A stretch of 26,062 nt of DNA from an uncultured Dialister sp. (GTDB taxonomy: Bacteria; Bacillota; Negativicutes; Veillonellales; Dialisteraceae): NCBI GenBank assembly GCA_900543455.1, contig UQRR01000023.1:1-26062 (forward strand), written 5' to 3'. Position numbers and translations under genes: made by a program. The notes beneath the pieces were generated by a model that saw only the letters and a list, made by a program, of their open reading frames with translations, had not been told where the DNA came from and did no database searches. Shown here piece after piece: positions 1 to 7,803 of this stretch (position 1 is the stretch's first letter; each line of letters begins with the position of its first letter).

Positions 1-50
1 CACATCGGCTTGATTCGTTCGCTGTACTGTTCAGTTTTCAAAGAACCATC
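1..50 (-). other. rRNA operon leader (5' edge, runs off the window)
   Basis: Read on the minus strand, positions 46 to 27 spell GTTCTTTGAAAACTGAACAG. This matches the leader or spacer sequence commonly seen next to 16S and 23S genes in Firmicutes. Together with the three strong promoters just upstream (71-305) it indicates that an rRNA operon begins immediately left of the window. No mature rRNA sequence is present here, so the 16S gene itself is inferred. Confidence 0.7.
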
Positions 51-70
51 GCTCTTCAAGCGACTTGATT

Positions 71-305
71 ATCTTACCACATTCATTTCGTTTTGTCAAA
101 TGTTTTTTTGAAATCTTTTTCAAGGTTTCGTTTTCATTTGGCCTTTCGATCTGTCTGTGTTTGTCGCTCTGTCGTGCGACTTAAGAGATAATATCATATT
201 TGCTTTTGTCTGTCAACTGGCTTTTCCTTCGCTCTTTCGGGCTCCGTCTGACCGGCTCTTGACTTAAGCGTGTGTTATTGTATCAGTTTGATGCGGCTGT
301 GTCAA
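71..305 (-). promoter_or_regulatory. Three tandem consensus promoters driving the rRNA operon to the left
   Basis: Three sigma-A promoters point leftward, each with a perfect TTGACA -35 and exactly 17 bp spacing. P1 has its -35 at 300-305 and -10 TACAAT at 277-282. P2 has its -35 at 211-216 and -10 TATTAT at 188-193. P3 has its -35 at 94-99 and -10 TAAGAT at 71-76. Stacked near-consensus promoters are typical of rRNA operons in Gram-positive lineages, and the leader at 27-46 agrees. No coding ORF of quality lies between them. Confidence 0.85.
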
Positions 306-830
306 GGGGGTTTTACATGGAGCGTTTTCTAAAAGGGAAGAGGGTTCGGGGTTCAGGGTTCAGGGTTCAGGGTTCGGGGTTCGGGGTTGTGGTGGCAGCT
401 TCGCTGCCATATATATGGGGCGATGCCCGAAGGTAAGTGGATAGCAGGTTTCCCGTTTGGAATTTCCAATCATTGACCGTGAGACCGCGAATGACAAAGA
501 TTTCTCGCTTCGCTCGAAATGACGATACGGAGCAGCGCTTTGCACAGTTGTCATGCTGACCACTGCGTAGAAGGGTGCCTCTTCGCGGCACATCCATCCT
601 GCGCCTTTGGCGCGCCCCTTCTCTAAGGGGCTACCCAACTGACATATAATACCGAACCGTCGTTTACTTGACTGCGCAACTATTCTTTCTACCGCGACGA
701 AAAAGATTCCTCGGCTTCGCTCGGAATGACGACACAAGAGTTGCGCCATTCTATTGAAAAACTCGCGGCGCTTTCCTTTTATGATGCGCCGCACCACAAC
801 CCTGAACCCGCCAACCTGAACCCTAAACCC
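306..830. repeat. Gene-free repeat mosaic (heptamers plus hairpin modules)
   Basis: There is no convincing gene in this 525 bp. A heptamer tract of the TTCAGGG/TTCGGGG type fills about 343-389. A two-hairpin module follows at about 388-437 (GGCAGCTTCGCTGCC, then GGGCGATGCCC). A CTCGCTTCGCTCG module occurs near 500-535, with a variant at 705-735. A hairpin-rich block with GCGCCTTTGGCGC and CCCCTTCTCTAAGGGG lies at about 540-640 and is repeated near 9863-9967. An inverted GCGGCGC/GCGCCGC hairpin (765-792) follows the DUF1294 gene and is trailed by a short T-run on the minus strand, so it may act as its terminator. Heptamers return at about 799-832. Confidence 0.8.
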
Positions 831-1103
831 TTATGCATTTACTACCAACCACGCGATGAGTGAAAGATGAATCACCATAAAAAGCGGGACGAGAAGACGG
901 AATTTCTTATGCCGGGTCTTATGATGAAATAGATGCATGCCAAGGAAAGCCCCCAGAGATCCTCCAAGGGCAGTCCATGTGAGGAGTGTGGCTTCCCGGA
1001 TGCGCCAGGCGCCATGGATGGCTTTCCACTTGTCGATGCCATAGAGAATACATGTGATGGCATTGAGAATGAGGAAGAAGGCAAGGATGCTCATACTTGA
1101 CAT
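831..1103 (-). CDS. DUF1294 family small membrane protein
   Basis: This is a 90-residue integral membrane protein. The N-terminal helix is followed by the family signature LYGIDKWKA, a central helix containing LGGSLGAFLGMHLFHHKT, and a C-terminal helix (LLVPLFMVIHLSLIAWLVV). Length and motif order match DUF1294 proteins, whose function is not established. I chose the ATG at 1103 because a GAGGG ribosome-binding site sits 7 nt upstream and it starts 10 bp after the mutY stop. Longer readings would run back into mutY. It is probably translated from the mutY transcript. The stop codon is followed at once by TTCAGGG-type heptamers. Confidence 0.85.
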   Translation of the reverse strand: MSSMSILAFFLILNAITCILYGIDKWKAIHGAWRIREATLLTWTALGGSLGAFLGMHLFHHKTRHKKFRLLVPLFMVIHLSLIAWLVVNA

Positions 1104-1113
1104 GATGACGCCC

Positions 1114-2151
1114 TCAGAGTAATTTCTCTGCGAAAGCAGCCAGACGAGCGTGAGGTCCTGCGAGAGGGATCTTTTTGTATTCTGCCGCGCTGAACCACTG
1201 GTATTCACCCGCCGGAACGATGATATTTCCCATTTCGTAAGCGCTCATGTGCCAGATGCGATGGGTAAAGATGTGTGTGTAATGCCACAGGTCCTGCTCC
1301 GCTTCGCCTTGCAGCTCTTTTTCGAGGAGCTTTCTGCTTTCTTCGATCGTTCCCGAAAGTGTCATGGGGAATTCCCACATGGAGGCGAGCATGCCTGTCC
1401 GCGCACGCTTGTGCAGGAGTACTTTGCCGTCCCTGATGCAGATGGCGCAGGCGGCGCATAATTCCTGCTGCGGTTTCTTCTTCGTGCGATGCGGCAGCTC
1501 TTCGACTCTTCCCTGATGAAAGGCTTTGCAGAAGGCGGAGAGCGGGCAGGCATCGCACCTGGGATGCTTGGGAATGCAGACATTCGCGCCAAGATCCATC
1601 AGGGCTTCGTTGAAATCTCCTGCCCGATCCGGCAGTGTCTCGCAAACGAGCTGTGTGATCCTTTCCCTTCCTGCTGTTTTTAAAATATCATCCTCGATAC
1701 CATAGAGTCTGGCATAGACGCGAAGGACATTCCCGTCGATGGCAGCTTCTTTTTTTCCAAAAGCCAGGGAGAGGATGGCACCGGCAGTGTAGTCGCCGAT
1801 CCCGGGAAGGGCTCTGATCTCTTCCTTTCCTTGCGGCATGGCGCTTCCGTATTTTTCTTTCATGAGAAGAGCCGCTTTGTGCAGATTTCTGGCGCGGCTG
1901 TAGTAGCCGAGGCCCTGCCACTGGTGAAGTACATCTGCCTCGTCCGCCTCTGCCAGGGCTTCGATGGTAGGAAATCTCTCTATCCAGCTCGTGAAATAGG
2001 GCTTTACGGCTTCTGTCCGCGTCTGCTGGAGCATGATCTCGGACACCCAGACATGATAGGGGTCTCTGGGCTTTGTCTCCCGCCAGGGAAGCTCCCGTTT
2101 GTTTTGATCAAACCAGGCCAACAGGATACCCGGCCATTCGGTATATGTCAA
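1114..2151 (-). CDS. mutY: A/G-specific adenine glycosylase MutY
   Basis: MutY removes adenine mispaired with 8-oxoguanine during base-excision repair. The 345-residue reading shows the EIMLQQT motif with catalytic Glu at residue 38, the helix-hairpin-helix LPGIGDYTAGAIL, and catalytic Asp at residue 139 in AIDGNVLRV. The Glu-Asp spacing equals that of the E. coli enzyme (37/138). A 4Fe-4S cluster motif C-X6-C-X2-C-X5-C follows (CIPKHPRCDACPLSAFC). The C-terminus is the Nudix-like domain that reads 8-oxoG. I chose the TTG start at 2151 because a strong AGGAAGGAG lies 6 nt upstream (2158-2166). The in-frame ATG at 2187 has no ribosome-binding site and lies just after a terminator T-run. It is adjacent to an MTH1-like Nudix gene. 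Confidence 0.95.
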   Translation of the reverse strand: MTYTEWPGILLAWFDQNKRELPWRETKPRDPYHVWVSEIMLQQTRTEAVKPYFTSWIERFPTIEALAEADEADVLHQWQGLGYYSRARNLHKAALLMKEKYGSAMPQGKEEIRALPGIGDYTAGAILSLAFGKKEAAIDGNVLRVYARLYGIEDDILKTAGRERITQLVCETLPDRAGDFNEALMDLGANVCIPKHPRCDACPLSAFCKAFHQGRVEELPHRTKKKPQQELCAACAICIRDGKVLLHKRARTGMLASMWEFPMTLSGTIEESRKLLEKELQGEAEQDLWHYTHIFTHRIWHMSAYEMGNIIVPAGEYQWFSAAEYKKIPLAGPHARLAAFAEKLL

Positions 2152-2190
2152 TGTTTTCTCCTTCCTGATCCATTTCTCGCGTCGCATTGT

Positions 2191-2223
2191 ATAAAAACAG
2201 CGCAGAAATCATCATTTCTGCGC
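2191..2223 (-). terminator. Intrinsic terminator between the Nudix gene and mutY
   Basis: A perfect 10-bp stem, GCGCAGAAAT with ATTTCTGCGC (2200-2209 and 2214-2223), has a 4-nt loop. On the minus strand it is followed by TGTTTTTAT. It lies immediately after the Nudix stop and only about 50 bp before the mutY start, so mutY is either read through or has a promoter I cannot identify. Confidence 0.7.
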
Positions 2224-2228
2224 ACTGT

Positions 2229-2699
2229 TTATTTCATTTCTTCAAATTCGTAATCATAAACGGTATCCCCGTCCTCCGCAAAGTAGACAGTCCCGCGGAT
2301 CCTCTTGCCGGAGAGGATCATCGGCAGCCAGATGCGGTCGGCCATCCACATGTCTTCGTAGGGAAAATCCTTCGGATGAAACCATCTCGGCTCCATTTCA
2401 TCCGAAAGGTGCGGTGTCCCGCTCCAGTCCCGTGCAAGGTAGATGATCCCTGCGTGCGACCAGGTGGTATCGGATGGTTGGTGAAAATAGAGATCCCCCA
2501 CCATCGTAAGTCGTTCCGGTCTTACCGTGAGGCCGCACTCTTCGAAGAGCTCGCGGGCGGCGCACTCTCGCATAGTCTCGCCGGCTTCTATCTTGCCGCC
2601 GAAGCCATTCCATTTGCCATAACCCATGCCGCGACGTTTCCGCCCCAGAAGGATGCGGCCGTCAGAGGCGACGGGAAAAACCAATGATGTGTCTCGCAT
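2229..2699 (-). CDS. Nudix hydrolase, MTH1-like (probable oxidised-purine dNTP sanitiser)
   Basis: A 156-residue protein with a complete Nudix box: G35, E41, R49-E50, E53-E54 and G56 within GKIEAGE...RELFEECGL. Around it lie WNGFGGK and, near residue 113, FPYEDMW, a combination resembling human MTH1 (NUDT1) more than classic short MutT. MTH1 hydrolyses 8-oxo-dGTP and 2-OH-dATP. One of the two MTH1 base-recognition Asp positions appears to be Ala120 while D121 is kept, so specificity may differ. A GAGGT ribosome-binding site precedes the ATG. Placement directly upstream of mutY supports a role in oxidised-guanine defence; the substrate is inferred. Confidence 0.88.
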   Translation of the reverse strand: MRDTSLVFPVASDGRILLGRKRRGMGYGKWNGFGGKIEAGETMRECAARELFEECGLTVRPERLTMVGDLYFHQPSDTTWSHAGIIYLARDWSGTPHLSDEMEPRWFHPKDFPYEDMWMADRIWLPMILSGKRIRGTVYFAEDGDTVYDYEFEEMK

Positions 2700-2988
2700 A
2701 AGATGACCTCGTAAAAAATAGGGCTCAAGGATTGGCTTGAATGAGAAATTAGAAATGAGAAATGGTGGTGCGGCTTCGCCGCGATTATATATGGGGCGAT
2801 GCCCGAAGGTTCCTTGGGAAACAAGTTTCCCGTTTGAGCGTTTCTGCCATGATTCTTTTGACCGCGAATGACAAAGATTTCTCGCTTCGCTCGAAATGAC
2901 AATACGAGAAAGTCTAAGACCTCCTGGTCTCTTAGTCTCTCGAGGCTCCTAATCCCTAATCCCTAGTCACTAGACACTAGCCCACCAG
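2700..2988. repeat. Intergenic repeat mosaic
   Basis: No gene is seen. A GAGAAAT/TAGAAAT heptamer run sits at about 2741-2764. The two-hairpin module follows at about 2764-2812 (GCGGCTTCGCCGC, then GGGCGATGCCC), and a CTCGCTTCGCTCG module at about 2875-2912. CTAATCC/CTAGTCA heptamers at about 2944-2985 end just beyond the stop of the HD-domain gene. Confidence 0.75.
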
Positions 2989-3501
2989 CTATTTCTTCAC
3001 CGGATCATAGGTCTCGAAGTATAGCTCGCGGAAGAGACGCTTGCCTGTCTCGGTCTTGTATAAGCGGTGATAGAGGGCTTTATTCTGCTCATCGGAGGCA
3101 CCGTCTTCAAATTGGTTCACCAGCATGTCAGCCTCAGCCAGGATCTGGGCATCAGGGCCATCAATGGAGCCATAGGAGTGGTGATGGGCAATGAGCCAGA
3201 GGATGCGGTCGATCTCTGCCTGCGTGAAATGCAGACGCTTCAGCATCGGAAGCGCCTCTTTCGGGCCGAGCTCTTGCTGGATCATGCCGTCATTTCGTCC
3301 ATACTTGATCTCTCCCTGATGGATGCCAATGTCGTGGACATACGCCGCAGCTTCAAGAATGAACTGGGTCTCTGCATCCAATCCTTCTTCCAGGCCGATC
3401 TGCTTGGCAAAGGCATGGACTTTCAGAAAGTGGTGAATCCGTTTCGCATCGCCACGATCATAATGGATCATGGCTTCGCAGAGTGTCATGAGTTTATCCA
3501 T
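2989..3501 (-). CDS. HD-domain phosphohydrolase
   Basis: A 170-residue single-domain protein of the HD superfamily of metal-dependent phosphohydrolases. Expected ligands appear in order: His29 in LKVHAFA, His56-Asp57 in YVHDIG, a histidine cluster at 106-108 (IAHHHSYG), and Asp125 in LAEADML. The short length and lack of a partner domain fit the stand-alone HD proteins whose substrates are usually unknown (nucleotides or phosphoesters). The ATG at 3501 has a weakly spaced AAGGA upstream. A MITE copy (3521-3682) begins only 20 bp upstream of the start, so this gene's promoter may lie in or beyond the element. Confidence 0.82.
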   Translation of the reverse strand: MDKLMTLCEAMIHYDRGDAKRIHHFLKVHAFAKQIGLEEGLDAETQFILEAAAYVHDIGIHQGEIKYGRNDGMIQQELGPKEALPMLKRLHFTQAEIDRILWLIAHHHSYGSIDGPDAQILAEADMLVNQFEDGASDEQNKALYHRLYKTETGKRLFRELYFETYDPVKK

Positions 3502-3520
3502 AGTGTATGATTCCTTTCTG

Positions 3521-3682
3521 AGGAAACACTGATTAAATCGTTATCAGATTTCATTCTTGGATTTTTATGCAGAGCGAGGAGACATTCGACGCGAATAGCG
3601 AGCTATTTAAGGAGGATGTCGACGACGCTATGCATAAAAATCCATATGAAATCTGATTCTGCGATTTAATCAGCGTTTCCCT
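3521..3682. mobile_element. MITE-like palindromic element, copy 1
   Basis: A 162-bp element with imperfect terminal inverted repeats AGGAAACACTGATTAAATCG and CGATTTAATCAGCGTTTCCC (the reverse complement with small changes). Inner arms (ATTTTTATGCA and TGCATAAAAAT) can also pair, so the whole unit folds back on itself. No ORF is encoded. It shares its ends and core (GCGAATAGCGAGCTA, the reverse complement of the other copies' TAGCTCGCTATTCGC) with copies near 4806, 22772 and 23412. Confidence 0.85.
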
Positions 3683-3965
3683 AATAATATTTGATAAGTT
3701 CAGGGTTTGCCGTGAGGCGGCTCGTCCACTGATTGTGGATGAAAGCTCTGCTCTCTAGGGAAACACTGATTCAATCGTTGTCCGACTTGGCTCTGCGATT
3801 GGATCAGCGTTTCCCTGGTAAGGGTGAGGAGTGTTGGTTCTGTGTATTTCTGCTTTCCCACATACGTCGTTTATCGGACGGCAAGAAAGATTTCTCGCTT
3901 CGCTCGAAATGACAATGCGAGGATCTGAGGTCTCCTAGTCTTCTAGTCACTAGTCGCTTATTTCT
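3683..3965. repeat. Intergenic repeats and module fragments
   Basis: No gene is seen. A module carrying GATGAAAGCTCTGCTC is at about 3705-3756, related to copies at about 13552-13600 and 14826-14872. A CTCGCTTCGCTCG module lies at about 3888-3920, and CTAGTCA-type heptamers at about 3935-3960. A deleted MITE copy (3757-3816) lies inside this stretch and is listed separately. Confidence 0.7.
3757..3816. mobile_element. MITE-like element, internally deleted copy 2
   Basis: A 60-bp version that keeps both ends (AGGGAAACACTGATTCAATC and GATTGGATCAGCGTTTCCCT) but has lost about 100 bp of the centre. Such internally deleted copies are typical of miniature inverted-repeat elements. Confidence 0.75.
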
Positions 3966-3967
3966 AC

Positions 3968-4012
3968 AAAAAAACTGCGAATCGAAAAGAAGCCCCTCCG
4001 ATCCGCAGTTTT
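3968..4012 (-). terminator. Intrinsic terminator of the ompH gene
   Basis: The arms AAAACTGCG (3971-3979) and CGCAGTTTT (4004-4012) pair perfectly, with further pairing of ATCG and CGAT inside. On the minus strand the stem runs into a T-run (A-run 3968-3974 on the plus strand). It sits 10 bp past the OmpH stop. Confidence 0.85.
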
Positions 4013-4021
4013 CTATTTCAG

Positions 4022-4438
4022 TTATTTTGCGAGTTTAGCTGTGACATCTTTGGTAATATCTACACCGCCGTCAACGACTGCACCCTGTTCCAAAACGATG
4101 TCGAGGCCTTTTTCCTTGCGAACCTGCTGGATGGCTTTTCTGACATCATTGAAGATCGGCTGCATGGTGGAGCTTTCTTTCTGGTTCATTTCTTTCTGGA
4201 TCTCGGTCATGATCTGCTGTTTTTCCTGATCAGACTTGCCCTGACTGCGCTTTTCGAAGTTTTCCTGTGCTTTCTGGACAGCCTGTCTCATGTCGAGCTG
4301 CGCTTTCTGCATCTTCGGATGGGACTGAAGAGCTGCATTGGTATCTACATAGCCGATGCCGGCAGCGGAAGTGGAAAAGAAAGCGCCAAATGCGATCATA
4401 CCAGCAGCGACAGCTGCTACTGTTTTGTTCATTTTCAT
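4022..4438 (-). CDS. OmpH/Skp family periplasmic chaperone
   Basis: A 138-residue secreted protein. The N-terminus is a signal peptide (MKMNKTV, a hydrophobic stretch, then TSAAG). The mature part opens with IGYVDTNAALQSHPK, the usual start of OmpH/Skp proteins, then has a long charged coiled-coil arm (about residues 45-95) and a short beta-strand region with GLDIVLEQGAVV. Family members hold outer-membrane proteins in the periplasm, so this gene argues for a diderm cell. I chose the ATG at 4438 because AGGAGG lies 7 nt upstream. It is a single-gene unit with its own promoter (4491-4519) and terminator (3968-4012). Confidence 0.9.
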   Translation of the reverse strand: MKMNKTVAAVAAGMIAFGAFFSTSAAGIGYVDTNAALQSHPKMQKAQLDMRQAVQKAQENFEKRSQGKSDQEKQQIMTEIQKEMNQKESSTMQPIFNDVRKAIQQVRKEKGLDIVLEQGAVVDGGVDITKDVTAKLAK

Positions 4439-4490
4439 AGTTTGTCCTCCTAACAACACTCCCCCAATAGAGAGCTTCGAGTATGTCTTA

Positions 4491-4519
4491 ATTCTAAGCT
4501 AATGGTAGCCCTGTGTCAA
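4491..4519 (-). promoter_or_regulatory. Sigma-A promoter of ompH
   Basis: On the minus strand there is TTGACA (4514-4519), a 17-bp spacer and TAGAAT (4491-4496), about 53 bp upstream of the OmpH start codon. Confidence 0.85.
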
Positions 4520-4539
4520 TGGGGGAAATGCAGTGGATG

Positions 4540-4762
4540 GGTGGCTCGGGTCTAGTGACTGGTAGCTAGGGACTAGTGGCTAGGGATTAGGCGTCTCAAG
4601 TGACTCGTGACTAGGGACTTAAGGAAATACTACTTCGGGCATCACCTCATATGTGTTTCCGGCGATGCCGCCGCCACCATTTTTCATTTCTCATTCAAGA
4701 AAGGCTTTGAGTCATAATCAAATGGCGGCATGCCCCAATGGCAAACTCTGCCCCCAATAAAA
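4540..4762. repeat. Intergenic repeat mosaic between ompH and the purine operon
   Basis: No gene is seen. Heptamers of the AGTGACT/AGGGACT/GGGATTA type run at about 4545-4620. A reversed two-hairpin module is at about 4626-4680 (CGGGCATCACC, then GGCGATGCCGCC). TTTCATT/TCTCATT heptamers are at about 4680-4697. A reversed module with GGCGGCATGCCCC is at about 4695-4750. Confidence 0.75.
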
Positions 4763-4797
4763 AAGCTCGCATGGATCATATCAATATCCACGCGAGC
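4758..4797 (-). terminator. Intrinsic terminator of the purine operon
   Basis: The arms GCTCGCATGGAT (4765-4776) and ATCCACGCGAGC (4786-4797) form a 12-bp stem whose single mismatch becomes a G-U pair only on the minus-strand transcript. That transcript continues into TTTTTTATT. It is separated from the purD stop by MITE copy 3 (4806-4968), so the element lies inside the mRNA tail. Confidence 0.85.
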
Positions 4798-4805
4798 ATT
4801 TATTT

Positions 4806-4968
4806 AAGGAAACGCTGATTCAATCGCAGAGTCCGATTTGGCATGTATTTTCATGTAATGCTTCGTCATAACCCGCCTTAAATAGCTCGCTATTCGCGGC
4901 GGCTTATTCCTCGCCTTGCATGAAAATACAAGAGCCAAGTCGGACAACGATTTAATCAGTGTTTCCTT
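4806..4968. mobile_element. MITE-like palindromic element, copy 3
   Basis: A 163-bp element with ends AAGGAAACGCTGATTCAATC and GATTTAATCAGTGTTTCCTT, and a core TAGCTCGCTATTCGCG. TA follows its right end and precedes its left end, as for a TA target-site duplication. Its right end overlaps the first two bases (on the plus strand) of the purD stop codon (4967-4969). Confidence 0.85.
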
Positions 4969-6247
4969 ATTTCTTCGCTTCCAGATGCAGAAGACCTTTG
5001 TCTGCGATATCGTGACGATACTGCATACCGCGCCAGGAGATACAGCTGACGCCTTCATAGGCTTTCGCCTTGGCTTCAGCGAGCGTATCCGCAAGAGCGA
5101 CGACGTTCAGCACGCGGCCGCCATTGACGACGTACTGGCCGTTCTTCTTGACGGTACCAGCATGGAACACAAGGCAGCCTGCCTTTTTTGCGTCTTCAAT
5201 GCCGGAGATGACTTCGCCGGAAGAATGAGAAGCCGGGTATCCTTCGGATGCAAGCACGACATCGACGGCGCAGGCTTTCTTCCAGACGACAGCTTCGTCA
5301 GAGAGCGTACCATGGACGCAGTCGAGCATGACGCGAGCGAGATCGCCGTCAAAGAGCGGGAGGACAGCTTCTGTTTCCGGATCCCCGAAGCGGCAGTTGA
5401 ATTCTACCACCTTCGGCCCTTCGCTGGTGATCATGAGACCGGCATAGAGGCAGCCTTTGAAGGGGTAGCCCTCCTTCTTCATGGCCGCTACGATCGGACG
5501 GAGGATGCGGACATTGACTTCTTCGCACATCTCTTTGGTCATGACCGGTGCAGGAGCATAAGCACCCATGCCGCCTGTATTCGGCCCTTTATCGAAGTCA
5601 AAGATACGCTTGTGATCCTGCGCGGAAATCATAGGGACGACGTTCGTCCCATCACAGAAGCAGAGCATGCTGGCTTCTTCGCCTTCCATGAATTCTTCGA
5701 TGACGACCGATCTGCCGGCACCGCTGAAGGTATGCCCTTCGAGCATATCCTTCACGGTGTCGATGGCTTCTTCTTCGCTCTGCGCGATGATGACGCCCTT
5801 GCCGGAGGCCAGACCGTCAGCCTTGATGACGATCGGATAGGTATCATTGGCTTTGAGGTAAGCGATGGCTTTTTCTTCATCATCGAATGTCTCATACGCA
5901 GCTGTCGGGATGCCATATTTCTTCATGAGAGCTTTGGCGAATCCTTTGGAGCCTTCGATGCGGGCCGCTGCCTTGGACGGGCCAAAGAAGGCCATGCCTC
6001 TCTTTTCAAATTCATCCGCAAGGCCCTCGGTCAGGACGGTCTCCGGACCGGCAACGGTGAGGTCGACCTGCATGAGACGGGCGAAGTCGATGATATCATC
6101 ATTTCCTTTTATAGGAATGAGTGATGCGACATCGCTCATTCCATCATTGCCCGGGACGACATAGACGTCAGTCACCGACGGACTCTGCGATAATTTCCAG
6201 AGCAGCGCATGTTCTCTGCCGCCGCTCCCAATCACTAAAACTTTCAT
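4967..6247 (-). CDS. purD: Phosphoribosylamine-glycine ligase (GAR synthetase)
   Basis: PurD joins glycine to 5-phosphoribosylamine using ATP. The 426-residue sequence has the N-terminal nucleotide-fold start MKVLVIGSGGREHALLWKL, the ATP-grasp segment with IVIKADGLASGKGVIIA (about residue 140), GPNTGGMGAYAPAP (about 220) and FNCRFGDPETEAVLP (about 288). It matches the usual length and order. An AGAGGAAG ribosome-binding site precedes the ATG, 14 bp after the purH stop. It is the last gene of the operon. The C-terminus ends LHLEAKK and its TAA is shared with the end of a MITE insertion. Confidence 0.97.
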   Translation of the reverse strand: MKVLVIGSGGREHALLWKLSQSPSVTDVYVVPGNDGMSDVASLIPIKGNDDIIDFARLMQVDLTVAGPETVLTEGLADEFEKRGMAFFGPSKAAARIEGSKGFAKALMKKYGIPTAAYETFDDEEKAIAYLKANDTYPIVIKADGLASGKGVIIAQSEEEAIDTVKDMLEGHTFSGAGRSVVIEEFMEGEEASMLCFCDGTNVVPMISAQDHKRIFDFDKGPNTGGMGAYAPAPVMTKEMCEEVNVRILRPIVAAMKKEGYPFKGCLYAGLMITSEGPKVVEFNCRFGDPETEAVLPLFDGDLARVMLDCVHGTLSDEAVVWKKACAVDVVLASEGYPASHSSGEVISGIEDAKKAGCLVFHAGTVKKNGQYVVNGGRVLNVVALADTLAEAKAKAYEGVSCISWRGMQYRHDIADKGLLHLEAKK

Positions 6248-6261
6248 ACGATCTTCCTCTC

Positions 6262-7803
6262 TCAGCTATGGCGGAAATGACGATGTCCGGTGAATACCAT
6301 CGCAATGCCATATTTATTTGCCATGTCAATGGACTCCTGATCTCTGATGGATCCGCCCGGCTGGATGACAGCCGTGATGCCTGCCTTTCCTGCGGCTTCA
6401 ATGGTGTCGCCAAAGGGGAAGAATGCATCGGAGCTCATGACGGAGCCCTTCGCTTTTTCGCCTGCTTCTGCAATCGCGATGTCAGCAGAGCCGACGCGGT
6501 TCATCTGACCGGCACCGACGCCCAGGGTGGTGTCCTGATTCGTGAGGACGATCGCATTCGACTTCACGTGCTTGACGATGACCCATGCAAATTCCAATGC
6601 TTTCCATTCTTCTTCCGTCGGCGCTCTGTCAGTGACGACCTTGCAGTCCGCGCGGGTCTCTGTGCTGTTGTCCGGTGTCTGGATCAGGAGGCCGCCAGAT
6701 ACCTTGTGCAGCTGCAGCTCTTCATGCGTAAGGGACGGTACTTCGATCAGGCGGATATTCTTCTTCGTTTCCAGCACTTCCAAAGCTTCCTTGGAGAATT
6801 TCGGCGCCATGACGACTTCGAAGAAAATCGGTTTCATTTCTTCTGCCGTTGCCTTGTCGCATTCGCGATTCATCGCGACGATACCGCCGAAAGCAGACTT
6901 GCTGTCAGCCGCGAAGGCTTTCTTGAATGCATCGAGTGCATTCTCACCAAGTGCGCAGCCACATGGGTTTGTGTGCTTGATGATGGCGCAGGCCGGCTGG
7001 TCTTTCCATTCGCTGGCCAGATCCCAGGCCGCTTCCATATCGACGATGTTGTTGTAAGAGAGTTCTTTGCCGTGCAGCTGTTTCGCATCCGCGATGCCGC
7101 CCTTCACTTCCGGATCTTTGTAGAAAGCGGCTTTCTGGTGCGGGTTTTCGCCGTAACGCAGGTCCTGTACTTTCACATACGCTTTGCTGTAGATGTCCGG
7201 CAGGGTGTCTTTGCTGCCATTGACTTCCTTCGTCATATAGTCAGCGATCGCGCAGTCATAGAGTCCGGTATGCAGGAAGGCTTTTCTGGAAAGATCCAGC
7301 CGGAATTCTTCGGTGAGCGTATCTGACTTGATGCGTTCCAGAATGTCGCTGTACTGGGACGGATCGACAACGATGGTGACGTATTTGTAATTCTTTGCTG
7401 CCGCGCGAACCATGGATGGGCCGCCGATATCGATATTCTCGATCGCTTCAGCGCGGGTCACATCCGGCTTGGCGATGGTTTCGCGGAAGGGATACAGGTT
7501 GACAGCGACAAGATCGATGCCGGTGATCCCATGCTCCTTCATAGCTTTCACATGATCCGGGTTATCACGGATGGCAAGGATGCCGCCATGGATCATAGGA
7601 TGCAGTGTCTTCACGCGTCCGTCCATCATTTCCGGGAAACCGGTCACTTCAGAAACGGACTTGACCGGAATGCCGGCATCCGCGATGGCTTTCATCGTGC
7701 CGCCGGTGGAAATGATCTCCACGCCCAGTTCATGAAGGCCTTTTGCAAATTCTACGACACCGGTCTTGTCCGATACGCTGATCAGTGCTCTTTTAATTGC
7801 CAT
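6262..7803 (-). CDS. purH: Bifunctional AICAR formyltransferase / IMP cyclohydrolase
   Basis: PurH carries out the last two steps of IMP synthesis: formylation of AICAR from 10-formyl-THF, then ring closure. The 513-residue protein has an N-terminal MGS-like cyclohydrolase domain (ALISVSDKTGVVEFAKGL, ISTGGTMKAI, PEMMDGRVKTLHPMIHGGIL) and a C-terminal transformylase domain with DLRYGENPHQKAA (about 218), the catalytic Lys-His in IIKHTNPCG (about 275), SKSAFGGIVAMN and DAFFPFGDTIEAA near the end. Length is normal. AAGGAGG lies upstream of the ATG. It sits between purN and purD. Confidence 0.97.
   Translation of the reverse strand: MAIKRALISVSDKTGVVEFAKGLHELGVEIISTGGTMKAIADAGIPVKSVSEVTGFPEMMDGRVKTLHPMIHGGILAIRDNPDHVKAMKEHGITGIDLVAVNLYPFRETIAKPDVTRAEAIENIDIGGPSMVRAAAKNYKYVTIVVDPSQYSDILERIKSDTLTEEFRLDLSRKAFLHTGLYDCAIADYMTKEVNGSKDTLPDIYSKAYVKVQDLRYGENPHQKAAFYKDPEVKGGIADAKQLHGKELSYNNIVDMEAAWDLASEWKDQPACAIIKHTNPCGCALGENALDAFKKAFAADSKSAFGGIVAMNRECDKATAEEMKPIFFEVVMAPKFSKEALEVLETKKNIRLIEVPSLTHEELQLHKVSGGLLIQTPDNSTETRADCKVVTDRAPTEEEWKALEFAWVIVKHVKSNAIVLTNQDTTLGVGAGQMNRVGSADIAIAEAGEKAKGSVMSSDAFFPFGDTIEAAGKAGITAVIQPGGSIRDQESIDMANKYGIAMVFTGHRHFRHS

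Noticed and set aside
360..797. ORFs within the left intergenic region
   Set aside because: They translate repeat modules (for example RHSERSRGIF-like and PNPEP strings) that recur in other spacers in other frames. No gene evidence.
4916..6124. Long plus-strand ORF of 402 codons over purD
   Set aside because: It is the antisense of a clear purD gene, has no recognisable domain and no ribosome-binding site. It arises from the codon bias of the real gene.
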